Shown: piece after piece, positions 7,504 to 14,590 of the stretch | Layout: each line of letters starts with the position of its first letter | Numbering within the stretch: the stretch's first letter is position 1 | Assembly (NCBI GenBank): GCA_029934215.1 | Contig: JAOZMR010000002.1 | Location: forward strand, 1 to 32,942 | Reading direction: 5' to 3' | Source: Pontiellaceae bacterium | Lineage (GTDB): Bacteria; Verrucomicrobiota; Kiritimatiellia; Kiritimatiellales; Tichowtungiaceae | DNA: 32,942 nucleotides | Translations under genes and position numbers: made by a program | Notes under the pieces: generated by a model | What the model was told of the DNA's origin: nothing | The model's database searches: none | The model's input: the letters and a program-made list of their open reading frames with translations, nothing else

Positions 7504-8391
7504 ATGGAAAAAAGAACCGAAAAATATCGAATTGGCATAACCTGCGGCGACATCAACGGAATTGGCCCAGAAATCGCACGCAAGGCCATTTCTTCCAAGG
7601 ATTGGAAAAACGTAGAATTCACACTCGTTGGTCCGGAGAATCTTCCAAGCCTTGGAAAAGTCGAAGCTAAAGCCTCAATCATTGCGGTTGAAGCCATAGA
7701 ACAAGCCGTGCGCGGTTGTCTTCGTGGCGAACTCGACGCAATGGTCACAGCCCCCATCTGTAAAGAAGGGCTAAAGCTCGCTGGGATCGATTACCCCGGG
7801 CACACCGAAATGATCGCCGCGCTAACCAATACTCAACGCTACGGGATGATGCTGATGGGCAAAGGCCTCTGTGTCATGCTTGTGACCCGCCACCTCCCGC
7901 TCCGCGAAGTCGCCGACGCGCTCACGCAAGAAAACATTCTCGAAGCCATCGAGTTGACCGCTGAAGCGCTCGAAGCGTTCGGACTCCCCAACGGTCGCAT
8001 CGGCGTCTGCGGACTCAACCCGCACGCGGGCGACGGCGGAGCACTCGGACGCGAGGAATCCGAAATTATTTCCCCCGCCATCGAAGCCGCACGCGCCAAC
8101 GGGTTAAACGTCGCGGGACCTGTTCCTGCTGACGTCATCTTTTTCCAAGCGTTGGAAAACAAATTTGATGCGGTGGTTGCGATGTATCACGACCAAGGGC
8201 TAGGTCCGCTCAAAATGCACGCCTTCGACTGCGGCGTAAACATCACGCTAGGACTACCGATCATCCGCACCTCGCCCGACCACGGTACCGCATTTGACAT
8301 TGCTGGCAAAGGCATCGCCGACCCCACCAGCATGATCGTCGCAATCGAAACCGCTATAGCACTCGCAAAGCGGGCGAAGAATGATGGATAA
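7504..8391 (+). CDS. pdxA: 4-hydroxythreonine-4-phosphate dehydrogenase
   Basis: The product is 295 aa, shorter than the usual roughly 330. PdxA oxidises 4-phosphohydroxy-L-threonine in deoxyxylulose-5-phosphate-dependent vitamin B6 synthesis. Visible family blocks are GITCGDINGIGPEI at the N-terminus, PICKEGLKLAGIDYPGHTE (first metal histidine), GLNPHAGDGGALGREE, MYHDQGLGPLKM (second histidine) and TSPDHGTAFDIAG (third histidine). All three metal ligands are present. The missing length is in the region between the N-terminal block and the first histidine block. It starts 5 bp after surA, so the two are probably co-transcribed. Three exact palindromes lie inside (7593, 7643, 8143), read as SKDWK, LPSLGK and FQALE. 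Confidence 0.92.
   Translation: MEKRTEKYRIGITCGDINGIGPEIARKAISSKDWKNVEFTLVGPENLPSLGKVEAKASIIAVEAIEQAVRGCLRGELDAMVTAPICKEGLKLAGIDYPGHTEMIAALTNTQRYGMMLMGKGLCVMLVTRHLPLREVADALTQENILEAIELTAEALEAFGLPNGRIGVCGLNPHAGDGGALGREESEIISPAIEAARANGLNVAGPVPADVIFFQALENKFDAVVAMYHDQGLGPLKMHAFDCGVNITLGLPIIRTSPDHGTAFDIAGKGIADPTSMIVAIETAIALAKRAKNDG
7593..7607. repeat. Exact dispersed palindrome, inside pdxA
   Basis: TTCCAA-GGA-TTGGAA, read as SKDWK. It is followed 50 bp later by another exact copy in a different frame. Confidence 0.9.
7643..7657. repeat. Exact dispersed palindrome, inside pdxA (second)
   Basis: TTCCAA-GCC-TTGGAA, read as LPSLGK. Confidence 0.9.
8143..8157. repeat. Exact dispersed palindrome, inside pdxA (third)
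   Basis: TTCCAA-GCG-TTGGAA, read as FQALE. With the two earlier copies, all three reading frames are used within one gene. Confidence 0.9.
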
Positions 8392-8451
8392 ATTACTAAA
8401 AACATGTTTACTCATGCTTGCTTTGAGTTTGGAGACGACGAGGATCGCGTT

Positions 8452-9375
8452 ATGAAATCGATACACATCAAGAAAGTAATGCTTCGAAATTATAAAAGTA
8501 TTGGAAAACTCACTAGCCCTTCCGTGATTCGCGGGCTACTCAACGACCTTGGGCATCGCCCGAATAAAGGTCTCGGGCAAAACTATTTGATCGATTCTAA
8601 TATTCTCGGGATCATCGTGAATGCCGCAGAGATATCCGCGAGTGATCGCTGTCTCGAAATTGGTCCAGGGCTCGGTGCGCTGACGCAGGCGCTGCTCGCA
8701 ACTGGCGCGAAGGTGACCGCGATTGAAAAAGATAAGACGATGGCGTCGCATCTCCGTGCGATGTGGGGCGGGGAGCGTGTGTCGAAGGTCGAGGGTTTGG
8801 TCTCTCAGTCTGCAAATTCGCTAGAGCTTTTGGAGGAGGATGTGCTCGATGTGGATTTGGATGAACTTTTCGCAGGCGGGGTGAATAAAATTATCGCTAA
8901 TTTGCCTTATTCGGTCGGAAGCCGCTTTATCGTCAATGCGCTCGAAGCGCAATCGCTACCGAAATGTATGGTTTTTTTGGTGCAAAAGGAGGTGGCGGAT
9001 CGATTGGTTGCGCAGCCCGGCGGGAAAACGTTTGGTCCGTTAGCTATTTGGAGTCAGCTAAATTACGAGGTGAAGGCCATTAAAAAGGTGAGTCCGAATT
9101 GTTTTTTGCCTGCACCAAAGGTGTGGTCGTCGGTGGTTCGCTTTGAGAAACGCCCCGAGCCGCTGGCGAAGGTGACGGATTACACAACGTTCAAGCGGCT
9201 TGTTAAAACGGTGTTCACTCAACGGCGTAAACAGGTGGGTTCCAACCTTCGGAAAAATCTGCCGGAGTTTTTTCAGGGGTTGGAAGTATGTAAGATTAGT
9301 CCGACCACACGGCCTGAGCAGATTGCGATTGAGCACTGGGTTGAGCTTTCCAACTGTATGAGGGTTGGAGGTTAG
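8452..9375 (+). CDS. ksgA: 16S rRNA (adenine1518/1519-N6) dimethyltransferase
   Basis: The product is 307 aa from the ATG at 8452, which I prefer because GAGG lies upstream; the frame is open back to 8404 and another ATG lies at 8479. It shows the RsmA/KsgA N-terminal block GHRPNKGLGQNYLID and motif I of the SAM site (LEIGPGLGALTQALL). The catalytic-type motif IV is NLPYSVG, and the C-terminal part has FTQRRKQVGSNL. It dimethylates two adenines in helix 45 of 16S rRNA during 30S maturation. It follows pdxA by about 60 bp. Two near copies of the palindrome lie 31 bp apart (9240 read as SNLRK, 9271 read as FQGLE). Its end overlaps the stop of the convergent era gene by 4 bp. Confidence 0.93.
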   Translation: MKSIHIKKVMLRNYKSIGKLTSPSVIRGLLNDLGHRPNKGLGQNYLIDSNILGIIVNAAEISASDRCLEIGPGLGALTQALLATGAKVTAIEKDKTMASHLRAMWGGERVSKVEGLVSQSANSLELLEEDVLDVDLDELFAGGVNKIIANLPYSVGSRFIVNALEAQSLPKCMVFLVQKEVADRLVAQPGGKTFGPLAIWSQLNYEVKAIKKVSPNCFLPAPKVWSSVVRFEKRPEPLAKVTDYTTFKRLVKTVFTQRRKQVGSNLRKNLPEFFQGLEVCKISPTTRPEQIAIEHWVELSNCMRVGG

Positions 9376-10286
9376 GCGTAGCCGAGTTTTTTTAGGAAAA
9401 AGAAGTTTTTGCGCCAGTTTTTTTCGACCTTAACCCAGAGTTTTACTTTCATTTTTACTCCATACATTTCGAACAGTTCCTTCTCTGCCTGATACTGTAC
9501 GCTTTTGAGTAAACGACCTTTTTCGCCAATCACGATTCCTTTCTGGGAGTGGCGTTCTACATAGACTACCGCTTGAATGGTCCATTTGCTCTGTGTTTCT
9601 TCTATTTCCTCGATCCAAATGGCGAGGCAGTGGGGAAGTTCGTCGTGGAGGCGGTCGAAGTATTTCTCGCGAATTACGTCCGCCATGTTTAGTTTTCGCG
9701 GATAATCGGTCAAAATCTCTTCTGGGAAGAGGTGTGGTCCCTCGGGTACCATGAGGAAGAGTGTTTTGGTTAATGCGGGAAGACCATCGCCTTTTAGTGC
9801 GGAGGCTTCGATCCAGACGGGTTTTAGGGCGCAGTTTTTTTCGGCTGCGATGTTTGCCCATAGTTCTTTGTAGCTCGCAATAAATCCTGTTCCGATGTCG
9901 GTTTTGTTGAGTAGTATTACGCAGGGGGTGTCGTCCTTCATGAGACGGCGCATCCAGCCTTCGTCTTCTTGCCAGGATTTTTTAGAGGCATCGAGCACCA
10001 GCAAAACAGCATCGGCGCCGCCGACGGAGGATCGCGCCATTTTGTTTAGGTTTCGCCCAAAGTCGCCGTCGGCTTTGTGGACGCCTGGCGTATCGAGAAA
10101 AACGAGTTGCCCGCGATCTTCGGTGAGAATTGCTCGTATGATGTTGCGCGTAGTCTGCACCGTGTCGCTCACGATGCTAACCTTTTCGCCAAGGAGCGCG
10201 TTAAGGAGCGTTGATTTGCCTACATTCGTTCGTCCGACCACCGCAACGATGCCGGAGCGTCCGATTTTTAGTGCGTTTTCTTCCAT
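9372..10286 (-). CDS. era: GTPase Era
   Basis: The product is 304 aa from the ATG at 10284-10286; the longer open frame continues through the tRNA gene and is not real. Era is a ribosome-assembly GTPase that binds the 3' end of 16S rRNA. Walker A is GRTNVGKS (residues 18-25; Thr where Pro is usual), switch II is DTPGVHKADG, the G4 motif is NKTD and the G5-like region EASALKGDG. The C-terminal KH domain carries IGEKGRLLKSV. No good Shine-Dalgarno is visible. The gene lies just downstream of tRNA-Ser on the same strand and converges with ksgA, which acts on the same part of 16S rRNA. Confidence 0.95.
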   Translation of the reverse strand: MEENALKIGRSGIVAVVGRTNVGKSTLLNALLGEKVSIVSDTVQTTRNIIRAILTEDRGQLVFLDTPGVHKADGDFGRNLNKMARSSVGGADAVLLVLDASKKSWQEDEGWMRRLMKDDTPCVILLNKTDIGTGFIASYKELWANIAAEKNCALKPVWIEASALKGDGLPALTKTLFLMVPEGPHLFPEEILTDYPRKLNMADVIREKYFDRLHDELPHCLAIWIEEIEETQSKWTIQAVVYVERHSQKGIVIGEKGRLLKSVQYQAEKELFEMYGVKMKVKLWVKVEKNWRKNFFFLKKLGYA

Positions 10287-10318
10287 TTTTATACAATAAG
10301 CCGAGCGTGTAGTTTGGG

Positions 10319-10408
10319 TGGCGGAGGAGGAGGGATTCGAACCCCCGGTACTCTTGCGAGCACAACGGTTTTCGAGACCGCCACATTCAACCACTCTGCC
10401 ACTCCTCC
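10319..10408 (-). tRNA. tRNA-Ser (anticodon CGA)
   Basis: On the minus strand the 5' acceptor arm GGAGGAG (from 10408) pairs with CTCCTCC near the 3' end. A G discriminator and an encoded CCA end at 10319. The anticodon stem-loop reads GCGGT-CTCGAAA-ACCGT, giving anticodon CGA for the serine codon UCG. A long variable arm (class II) and the T loop GGTTCGAATCC are present. The 90-nt length fits serine tRNAs. Confidence 0.95.
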
Positions 10409-10462
10409 AGCAAAAGAAGGTGTAAACTAGATTTTTGTGCTTCGTTTGCCAAGTTCTTTTGC

Positions 10463-10496
10463 TCCAAACATTGGAAGTTTTTTTCCAATGTTTGGA
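10463..10496. repeat. Head-to-head pair of dispersed palindromes forming a perfect 14-bp hairpin
   Basis: Two copies of the dispersed palindrome (10462-10476, one outer mismatch; 10483-10497, exact) lie 21 bp apart. Their spacers are reverse complements (ACA and TGT), so TCCAAACATTGGAA pairs perfectly with TTCCAATGTTTGGA across a T-rich loop. It sits between the end of hcp and tRNA-Ser. A T-run follows only on the plus strand, where no gene ends, so it is not a standard intrinsic terminator for hcp. It might still stop or process the hcp transcript. Confidence 0.7.
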
Positions 10497-10524
10497 ATTT
10501 TTGAGCGTAGCCCTTTTGTTTACT

Positions 10525-12087
10525 TCAGGATAAGCATTCCTTTAGATCGGCTTCCGCTTCTGTGGTTGGCGCAATCTGGAATTTGTCGACGAGTACGTTG
10601 AGTACGGTCGGCGTGACGAATGCGGGGAGGGTTGGGCCGAGTTTGATGTTGGTGATCCCGAGGTGTAGGAGCGATAGCAGGATGCAAACGGCTTTCTGTT
10701 CGTACCATGAGAGGACGAATGAAAGGGGTAGATCGTTTACGCCGCAATCGAAGGCACCAGCAAGCGCGACCGCAATTTGTACGGCGGAGTATGCGTCGTT
10801 GCATTGACCGATGTCGAGGAGACGCGGGATTCCGCCGATGTCGCCAAATTCAAGCTTGTTGAACCGGTATTTTCCGCAGGCAAGCGTCATGATTATGCAG
10901 TCGTCTGGTATCGCCTCGGCGAGTTCGGTGTAGTAGTTGCGTCCGGCTTTTGCTCCGTCGCATCCGCCGATGAGGAAGAAGTGTTTGATGTCTCCGCTTT
11001 TTACGGCGTCAATCACTTGCGGCGCAACACCAAGTACGGCGTTGTGCCCAAATCCGGTTAGGATTGTTTTTTTCTCCTCGGTTTCGGGGAATCCGTCGGC
11101 TTCGAGTGCTGCGGCGATGACGGGTTCGAAGTTGCCGTCGGCGATGTGCTGCACGCCGGGCCATTGAACGAGTCCTGAGGTGAAGATGCGTGCTTTGTAG
11201 TTTTCTTTCGGCTTCTGAATGCAGTTGGTTGTCATTAGAATTGCGCCTGGGAAGGCTTCGAATTCTTTGCGCTGATCTTGCCATGCGCCGCCGTAGTTTC
11301 CGACGAGGTGTTTATATTTTTTGAGCTCCGGGTATCCGTGGCATGGCAGCATCTCGCTATGGGTGTATATGTTGATTCCTTTGCCGTCGGTCTGCTCTAG
11401 GAGGAGCGCGAGGTCTTTGAGATCGTGCCCAGAGATGAGAATGGCTTTGCCTTTCACTGCGTTCACGTTTACGGGCGTGGGAACTGGGTGGCCGTATGAG
11501 CCGGTGTTCGCGGCGTCGAGGAGGCCCATGACGGTTAGGTTGACTTCGCCGGTTTTCATCGCGAGCGTGAAAAGTGCATCGACGGTTGGTTCGCCGACCT
11601 GGAGGAATGCCATCGCTTCGTGGAAAAATGCGAATACACTGTCGTCTTCTTTTCCAAGGATAAGGGCGTGATCGGCATAAGCCGCCATTCCTTTGAGACC
11701 GTATAGGATCAGTTCCTGCAGACCGGTGATGTCGTCGCCGAGTGTTTTTTTGCGGCTTTCGATGCCCACGGTTTCGCCCTGTTTAATGAGGCCGGCGAGA
11801 TCGGCGGCGGGTTTGAAGTCGCATAGTTCTGCGCCGCGACGGATGATTTTCGCAAGATCTTCGGGATCGAAGTTTACGTTGGTGACGGTTGTGAAGAGCC
11901 CCTCCATCACAAACAGATCCGCTTCGCGGGTACGGTCTCCGGCTTGAGCCTTCACTGAAATCTGTTTGCTGACATCCATCAGCAAGTCCTGAAGCGCGGC
12001 GGTATCTGGATCTTTTCCACATACGCCAGAGGTGGTGCATCCGGTACACTGCGCGGTTTGTTCACATTGATAACAAAACATACTCAT
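10525..12087 (-). CDS. hcp: Hybrid cluster protein (hydroxylamine/nitric oxide reductase), class I-type
   Basis: The product is 520 aa. The N-terminal cysteines are at residues 5, 8, 17 and 23, spaced C-x2-C-x8-C-x5-C. This is the class I/III arrangement that binds a [4Fe-4S] cluster in anaerobes, unlike the E. coli-type C-x2-C-x11-C-x6-C. Hybrid-cluster ligand regions are visible as GHD, EMLPCHGYPEL, TTNCIQKP, GGCDGAKAGRNYYTE and LACGKYRFNK. Hcp reduces nitric oxide or hydroxylamine and protects against nitrosative stress; it was long known as prismane protein. AAAGGGAA precedes the ATG at 12087. The gene has its own FNR/HcpR-type promoter and no hcr partner nearby. Confidence 0.95.
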   Translation of the reverse strand: MSMFCYQCEQTAQCTGCTTSGVCGKDPDTAALQDLLMDVSKQISVKAQAGDRTREADLFVMEGLFTTVTNVNFDPEDLAKIIRRGAELCDFKPAADLAGLIKQGETVGIESRKKTLGDDITGLQELILYGLKGMAAYADHALILGKEDDSVFAFFHEAMAFLQVGEPTVDALFTLAMKTGEVNLTVMGLLDAANTGSYGHPVPTPVNVNAVKGKAILISGHDLKDLALLLEQTDGKGINIYTHSEMLPCHGYPELKKYKHLVGNYGGAWQDQRKEFEAFPGAILMTTNCIQKPKENYKARIFTSGLVQWPGVQHIADGNFEPVIAAALEADGFPETEEKKTILTGFGHNAVLGVAPQVIDAVKSGDIKHFFLIGGCDGAKAGRNYYTELAEAIPDDCIIMTLACGKYRFNKLEFGDIGGIPRLLDIGQCNDAYSAVQIAVALAGAFDCGVNDLPLSFVLSWYEQKAVCILLSLLHLGITNIKLGPTLPAFVTPTVLNVLVDKFQIAPTTEAEADLKECLS

Positions 12088-12121
12088 ACTGTTCCCTTTC
12101 TTTTGGTTTTCACTAAATGAT

Positions 12122-12170
12122 GCTGCGGATTATGCACTCATTCAGAATGAGCGCCTTGACCTGTGTCAAG
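12122..12170 (-). promoter_or_regulatory. hcp promoter with FNR/HcpR-type operator and spacer palindrome
   Basis: The site CTTGACCTGTGTCAAG (12155-12170) has perfect 6-bp inverted arms around CTGT and fits the TTGAC-N4-GTCAA pattern of CRP/FNR-family regulators such as HcpR. On the minus strand a -10-like CATAAT lies at 12134-12129, which puts the start near 12122 and the operator centre near -41, the class II activator position. The 17-bp spacer contains a perfect palindrome, CTCATTCAGAATGAG (12137-12151), a candidate second operator. The -35 hexamer is poor, as expected for an activated promoter. The transcription start is inferred. Confidence 0.65.
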
Positions 12171-12333
12171 CTACCACGCGGGAAGCCCAAAAGAGATCAT
12201 TATTTGGCCTGAGGGTCAGCGAAAAGAGTCGTGGGTGGAGTTTTGTATTTGCATCAAACGCGAGGAAGTGTAGCGTTTGCACTAAGGAAGTCGGTGTGGC
12301 GATTGAAAAAACTGTGCTGCCCGCTCATACACA

Positions 12334-12348
12334 TTCCAATGGTTGGAA
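12334..12348. repeat. Exact dispersed palindrome upstream of lpxI
   Basis: TTCCAATGGTTGGAA lies 27 bp before the lpxI start codon. The region is open in the lpxI frame, but no start with a ribosome site supports coding here, so I treat it as intergenic. Confidence 0.85.
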
Positions 12349-12374
12349 TCGTTTTGCCTACTTGTTTTTATGCT

Positions 12375-13226
12375 ATGAATAAAATTCCTGAAAAGCTAGT
12401 TCTGATTGCTGGGCGGGATAATTACCCGTTGTTGCTTGCTCGTGCCGCTCGTGCTTGTGGGGTGAAAAACATTTTTGCTGTTGCGTTTAAGGGTGAGACG
12501 AGTCGGGAGATCGAGCAGGTCGTTGATCGTGTCACTTGGATTCATCTGGGGAGACTTGCGCCCCTTTTGGATGCGTTGCGAGGTAGCGGCGTGCGGCATG
12601 CGGTGATGGCGGGGCAGATTAGCCCGAGAGTTCTTTTTTTCTTCCGGATGGATCGGGCGCTTATTGCGTTGCTTGGGAGTCTTTCGGTCAAAAATGCGCA
12701 TAGCATCTTTGGCGCGCTAACCTCCGAGATTGAAAAAACGGGAGTGGAGTTGCTTCCGGCGAGCGCGTTTATGACGGATTATATGCCTATGGAAGGGTGT
12801 CTTACTGCTCGTGCGCCGAATGAGCGGGAGTGTCGTGATATTGAAATTGGTCGGCGGGTTGTTAAGGATACGAGCCATCTTGATATAGGTCAGACTGCTG
12901 TTGTTAAGGATGGAATGGTTCTCGCTGTCGAGGCCTTTGAGGGGACGGATAAAGCGATACGTCGAGGTGGGAAGCTCGGAGGAAAGGGCTCGGTTGTTGT
13001 GAAGGTTCCAAAGGTTGGACACGATATGCGTTTTGATATTCCAGTGGTTGGAACACGAACGTTGATGTCGCTAAAGAAGGCGAAAGCCTCCTGTTTGGCG
13101 GTCGAGGAAGGCGGTGCAATCCTGTTAAACAAGGAAACAATTATTTCTCATGCGAATGCGCTTGGCATTTCGGTTACTGTTTTGGCAAAAAACGTCCACG
13201 TTGACAGGGGGGAATCATTTACATAG
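12375..13226 (+). CDS. lpxI: UDP-2,3-diacylglucosamine diphosphatase LpxI
   Basis: I take the ATG at 12375 (MNKIPEKLVLIAGRDNYP) as start, because the family begins with this glycine-rich strand and the upstream extension is non-conserved. The product is 283 aa. Family blocks include LIAGRDNYPLLLARAA, HAVMAGQISP, FMTDYMPMEGCLTARAP, DIGQTAVVKDGMVLAVEAFEGTD and VKVPKVGHDMRFDIPVVG. LpxI hydrolyses UDP-2,3-diacylglucosamine to lipid X in lipid A synthesis and replaces LpxH in many bacteria, so this organism very probably makes lipid A. Two one-mismatch copies of the dispersed palindrome, 33 bp apart, are read as VPKVG and IPVVG. The protein family conserves this segment itself, so here the resemblance may partly come from the protein. 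Confidence 0.9.
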   Translation: MNKIPEKLVLIAGRDNYPLLLARAARACGVKNIFAVAFKGETSREIEQVVDRVTWIHLGRLAPLLDALRGSGVRHAVMAGQISPRVLFFFRMDRALIALLGSLSVKNAHSIFGALTSEIEKTGVELLPASAFMTDYMPMEGCLTARAPNERECRDIEIGRRVVKDTSHLDIGQTAVVKDGMVLAVEAFEGTDKAIRRGGKLGGKGSVVVKVPKVGHDMRFDIPVVGTRTLMSLKKAKASCLAVEEGGAILLNKETIISHANALGISVTVLAKNVHVDRGESFT

Positions 13227-13536
13227 CCTACGAAAAGACTTGAGTTGTGCGGAGAGGTGTTTTTTAGGCATAGATTTGCTGTGTTACTGTCTATCTGAAT
13301 TTGCCACTTGAAAGTTACGGTCTAACAAAAATCAAGCTTAGCAAAGTTAAATGCACGGTTGAGCGCATGAGTGCTCATTTGGAGAAGCAGAATACGCCGA
13401 TGTCTCCAGAAAATTTTCCGCCCGGCTCGACGCATCAACACGGCCCGCTTCCCGCTGATAAAAACCCTAGACCAATTCGACCGTAACCGACCGAGCACCA
13501 TCAACCGCCAACAGATTCAAAACACCTAATTTTACT

Positions 13537-13818
13537 TTTTGTCTCGCAAGTTGAATGACGCCGGTTTAAATAAAAATGTCCAAACATCGGGAGATTTATT
13601 ACACGGATGTTTCCCACGCCTTAGCGTGGTCGTTCCACGGATGAACGGCGGGGTGGGTTCTTCCAGAGGTTGGAAAGAGAAGTCCCCACGGATGGTAAAA
13701 CGTCCCGCAGATGAATCGCCCTCTACTTGAGCCCATTCTGATCCGTGGGACGTTTTACCATCCGTGGACCCTAGTTTCTGCGCATGTGAAGTGGCATCAT
13801 TCAACTTGCGAGGCAAAA
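13537..13818. mobile_element. MITE-like element with 26-bp terminal inverted repeats
   Basis: The left end (13537-13562) and the reverse complement of the right end (13793-13818) match at 24 of 26 positions around CTCGCAAGTTGAATGA. Inside lie a 21-bp perfect inverted repeat (13686-13706 with 13747-13767), a hairpin CCACGC-CTTA-GCGTGG (13614-13629) and a one-mismatch copy of the dispersed palindrome (13661-13675). Short frames exist on both strands, but they begin in the repeats and resemble no family I know. I read this as a non-autonomous element; no transposase is present. Confidence 0.6.
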
Positions 13819-13869
13819 GATAAAAGCAGGCGTTTTGTATGAGGGCTGGGTCATCATGCGCGAAGAAGA

Positions 13870-13915
13870 AAGCGGCAAGATGCCGCTTCTACGGTTGTGC
13901 GAGCGTCTCGCTCGC
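13870..13915. repeat. Two adjacent GC-rich hairpins
   Basis: AAGCGGCA-AGA-TGCCGCTT (13870-13888) is followed by GCGAGCG-TCT-CGCTCGC (13899-13915). Both have 3-nt loops and perfect stems. They lie between the convergent lpxI and the minus-strand gene ending at 13976. They may act as REP-like repeats or bidirectional transcription barriers. No T-run follows closely on either strand. Confidence 0.6.
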
Positions 13916-13975
13916 AGGAACAGCAAGCGGAACGTGTTTGTTTTTCGAGCAGGAGATAGATTTATGGCTTTATTA

Positions 13976-14590
13976 TTACGGCCGACGAACCAGCACTCGA
14001 TAGTATCGGTTTGACGTTGCTTCGGGATCGGTAAGGGTTAGAACCGCATCGGATCCAATGAATTCAAAGGCAAAAGAAACCCAGTTTCCATCCGTGAGCG
14101 AATCGCAGTGTTGGAGTTTGTAGAAACGACCAGCAACGCCAAACCACGAAAGCTGGCGCCGTCCGTCGGACAAAATTGCAGATGAAACAGAAAGTACACT
14201 GCTTTGATTCGTGGGCGAAGTTCCGGCGATCAATTCGCGGGCGTCGTTCATACCATCGCCGTCCGAGTCACTTTTCCAAAGGTTGGAACCAACAATAATT
14301 TCATCACCATCGCCGAGCCCATCCGAATCGTTGTCCGGATTTAGTTCGTCGGGAAGTGCACCGAATGCGGTTTCTGGCTGAAGTATAAACCCAGCCGCGA
14401 ACCCAGACTGATGAAAAAGCTGTCCCGTCTCCGAGGACTGACCGCCAACGGGAACGATCGAGCCGATGCTGGTGTATGTTCCGCCCGACAACCGGCTACC
14501 TGCCGCCGAGATATTCAGCGTCGTATTTTCGTAGGAAAGCGCAACGCACCCCGCCAAAAGAATGATCGTAAAAACAAACCGTTTCATCAT
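13976..14590 (-). CDS. Secreted protein with Asp-rich (thrombospondin type 3-like) calcium-binding repeats
   Basis: The product is 204 aa. It has a signal peptide (about residues 3-19, FVFTIILLAGCVALS), a Gly/Ser-rich N-terminal part (ISAAGSRLSGGTYTSIGSIVP), and two D-x-D-x-D-G repeats (DNDSDGLGDGDE; DSDGDGMNDARE) followed by LIAGTSPTNQSS. The C-terminal beta domain (RRQLSWFGVAGRFYKLQHCDSL) is like that seen in the remnant at the window start. It overlaps the stop of the upstream gene by one base, so the two are probably co-expressed. The exact palindrome at 14274-14288 is read as SNLWK between the two calcium repeats. The function is unknown; cell-surface or secreted location is inferred. 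Confidence 0.75.
   Translation of the reverse strand: MMKRFVFTIILLAGCVALSYENTTLNISAAGSRLSGGTYTSIGSIVPVGGQSSETGQLFHQSGFAAGFILQPETAFGALPDELNPDNDSDGLGDGDEIIVGSNLWKSDSDGDGMNDARELIAGTSPTNQSSVLSVSSAILSDGRRQLSWFGVAGRFYKLQHCDSLTDGNWVSFAFEFIGSDAVLTLTDPEATSNRYYRVLVRRP
14274..14288. repeat. Exact dispersed palindrome, inside the calcium-repeat protein gene
   Basis: TTCCAA-AGG-TTGGAA, read on the minus strand as SNLWK between two D-x-D-x-D-G repeats. Confidence 0.9.

Larger units (their letters stand above)
13227..13975. other. Gene-free region between convergent genes
   Basis: No convincing coding sequence is visible in about 750 bp. It holds the MITE-like element (13537-13818), the two hairpins (13870-13915), and unassigned stretches at 13227-13536 and 13916-13975 in which I see nothing further that I can support. 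Confidence 0.6.

Noticed and set aside
10287..10394. N-terminal extension of era
   Set aside because: It is the translated tRNA-Ser gene; Era homologues start at the ATG at 10286.
13532..13816. Short frames on both strands inside the MITE-like element
   Set aside because: They begin in the terminal repeats and reflect the inverted-repeat structure, not a conserved protein.
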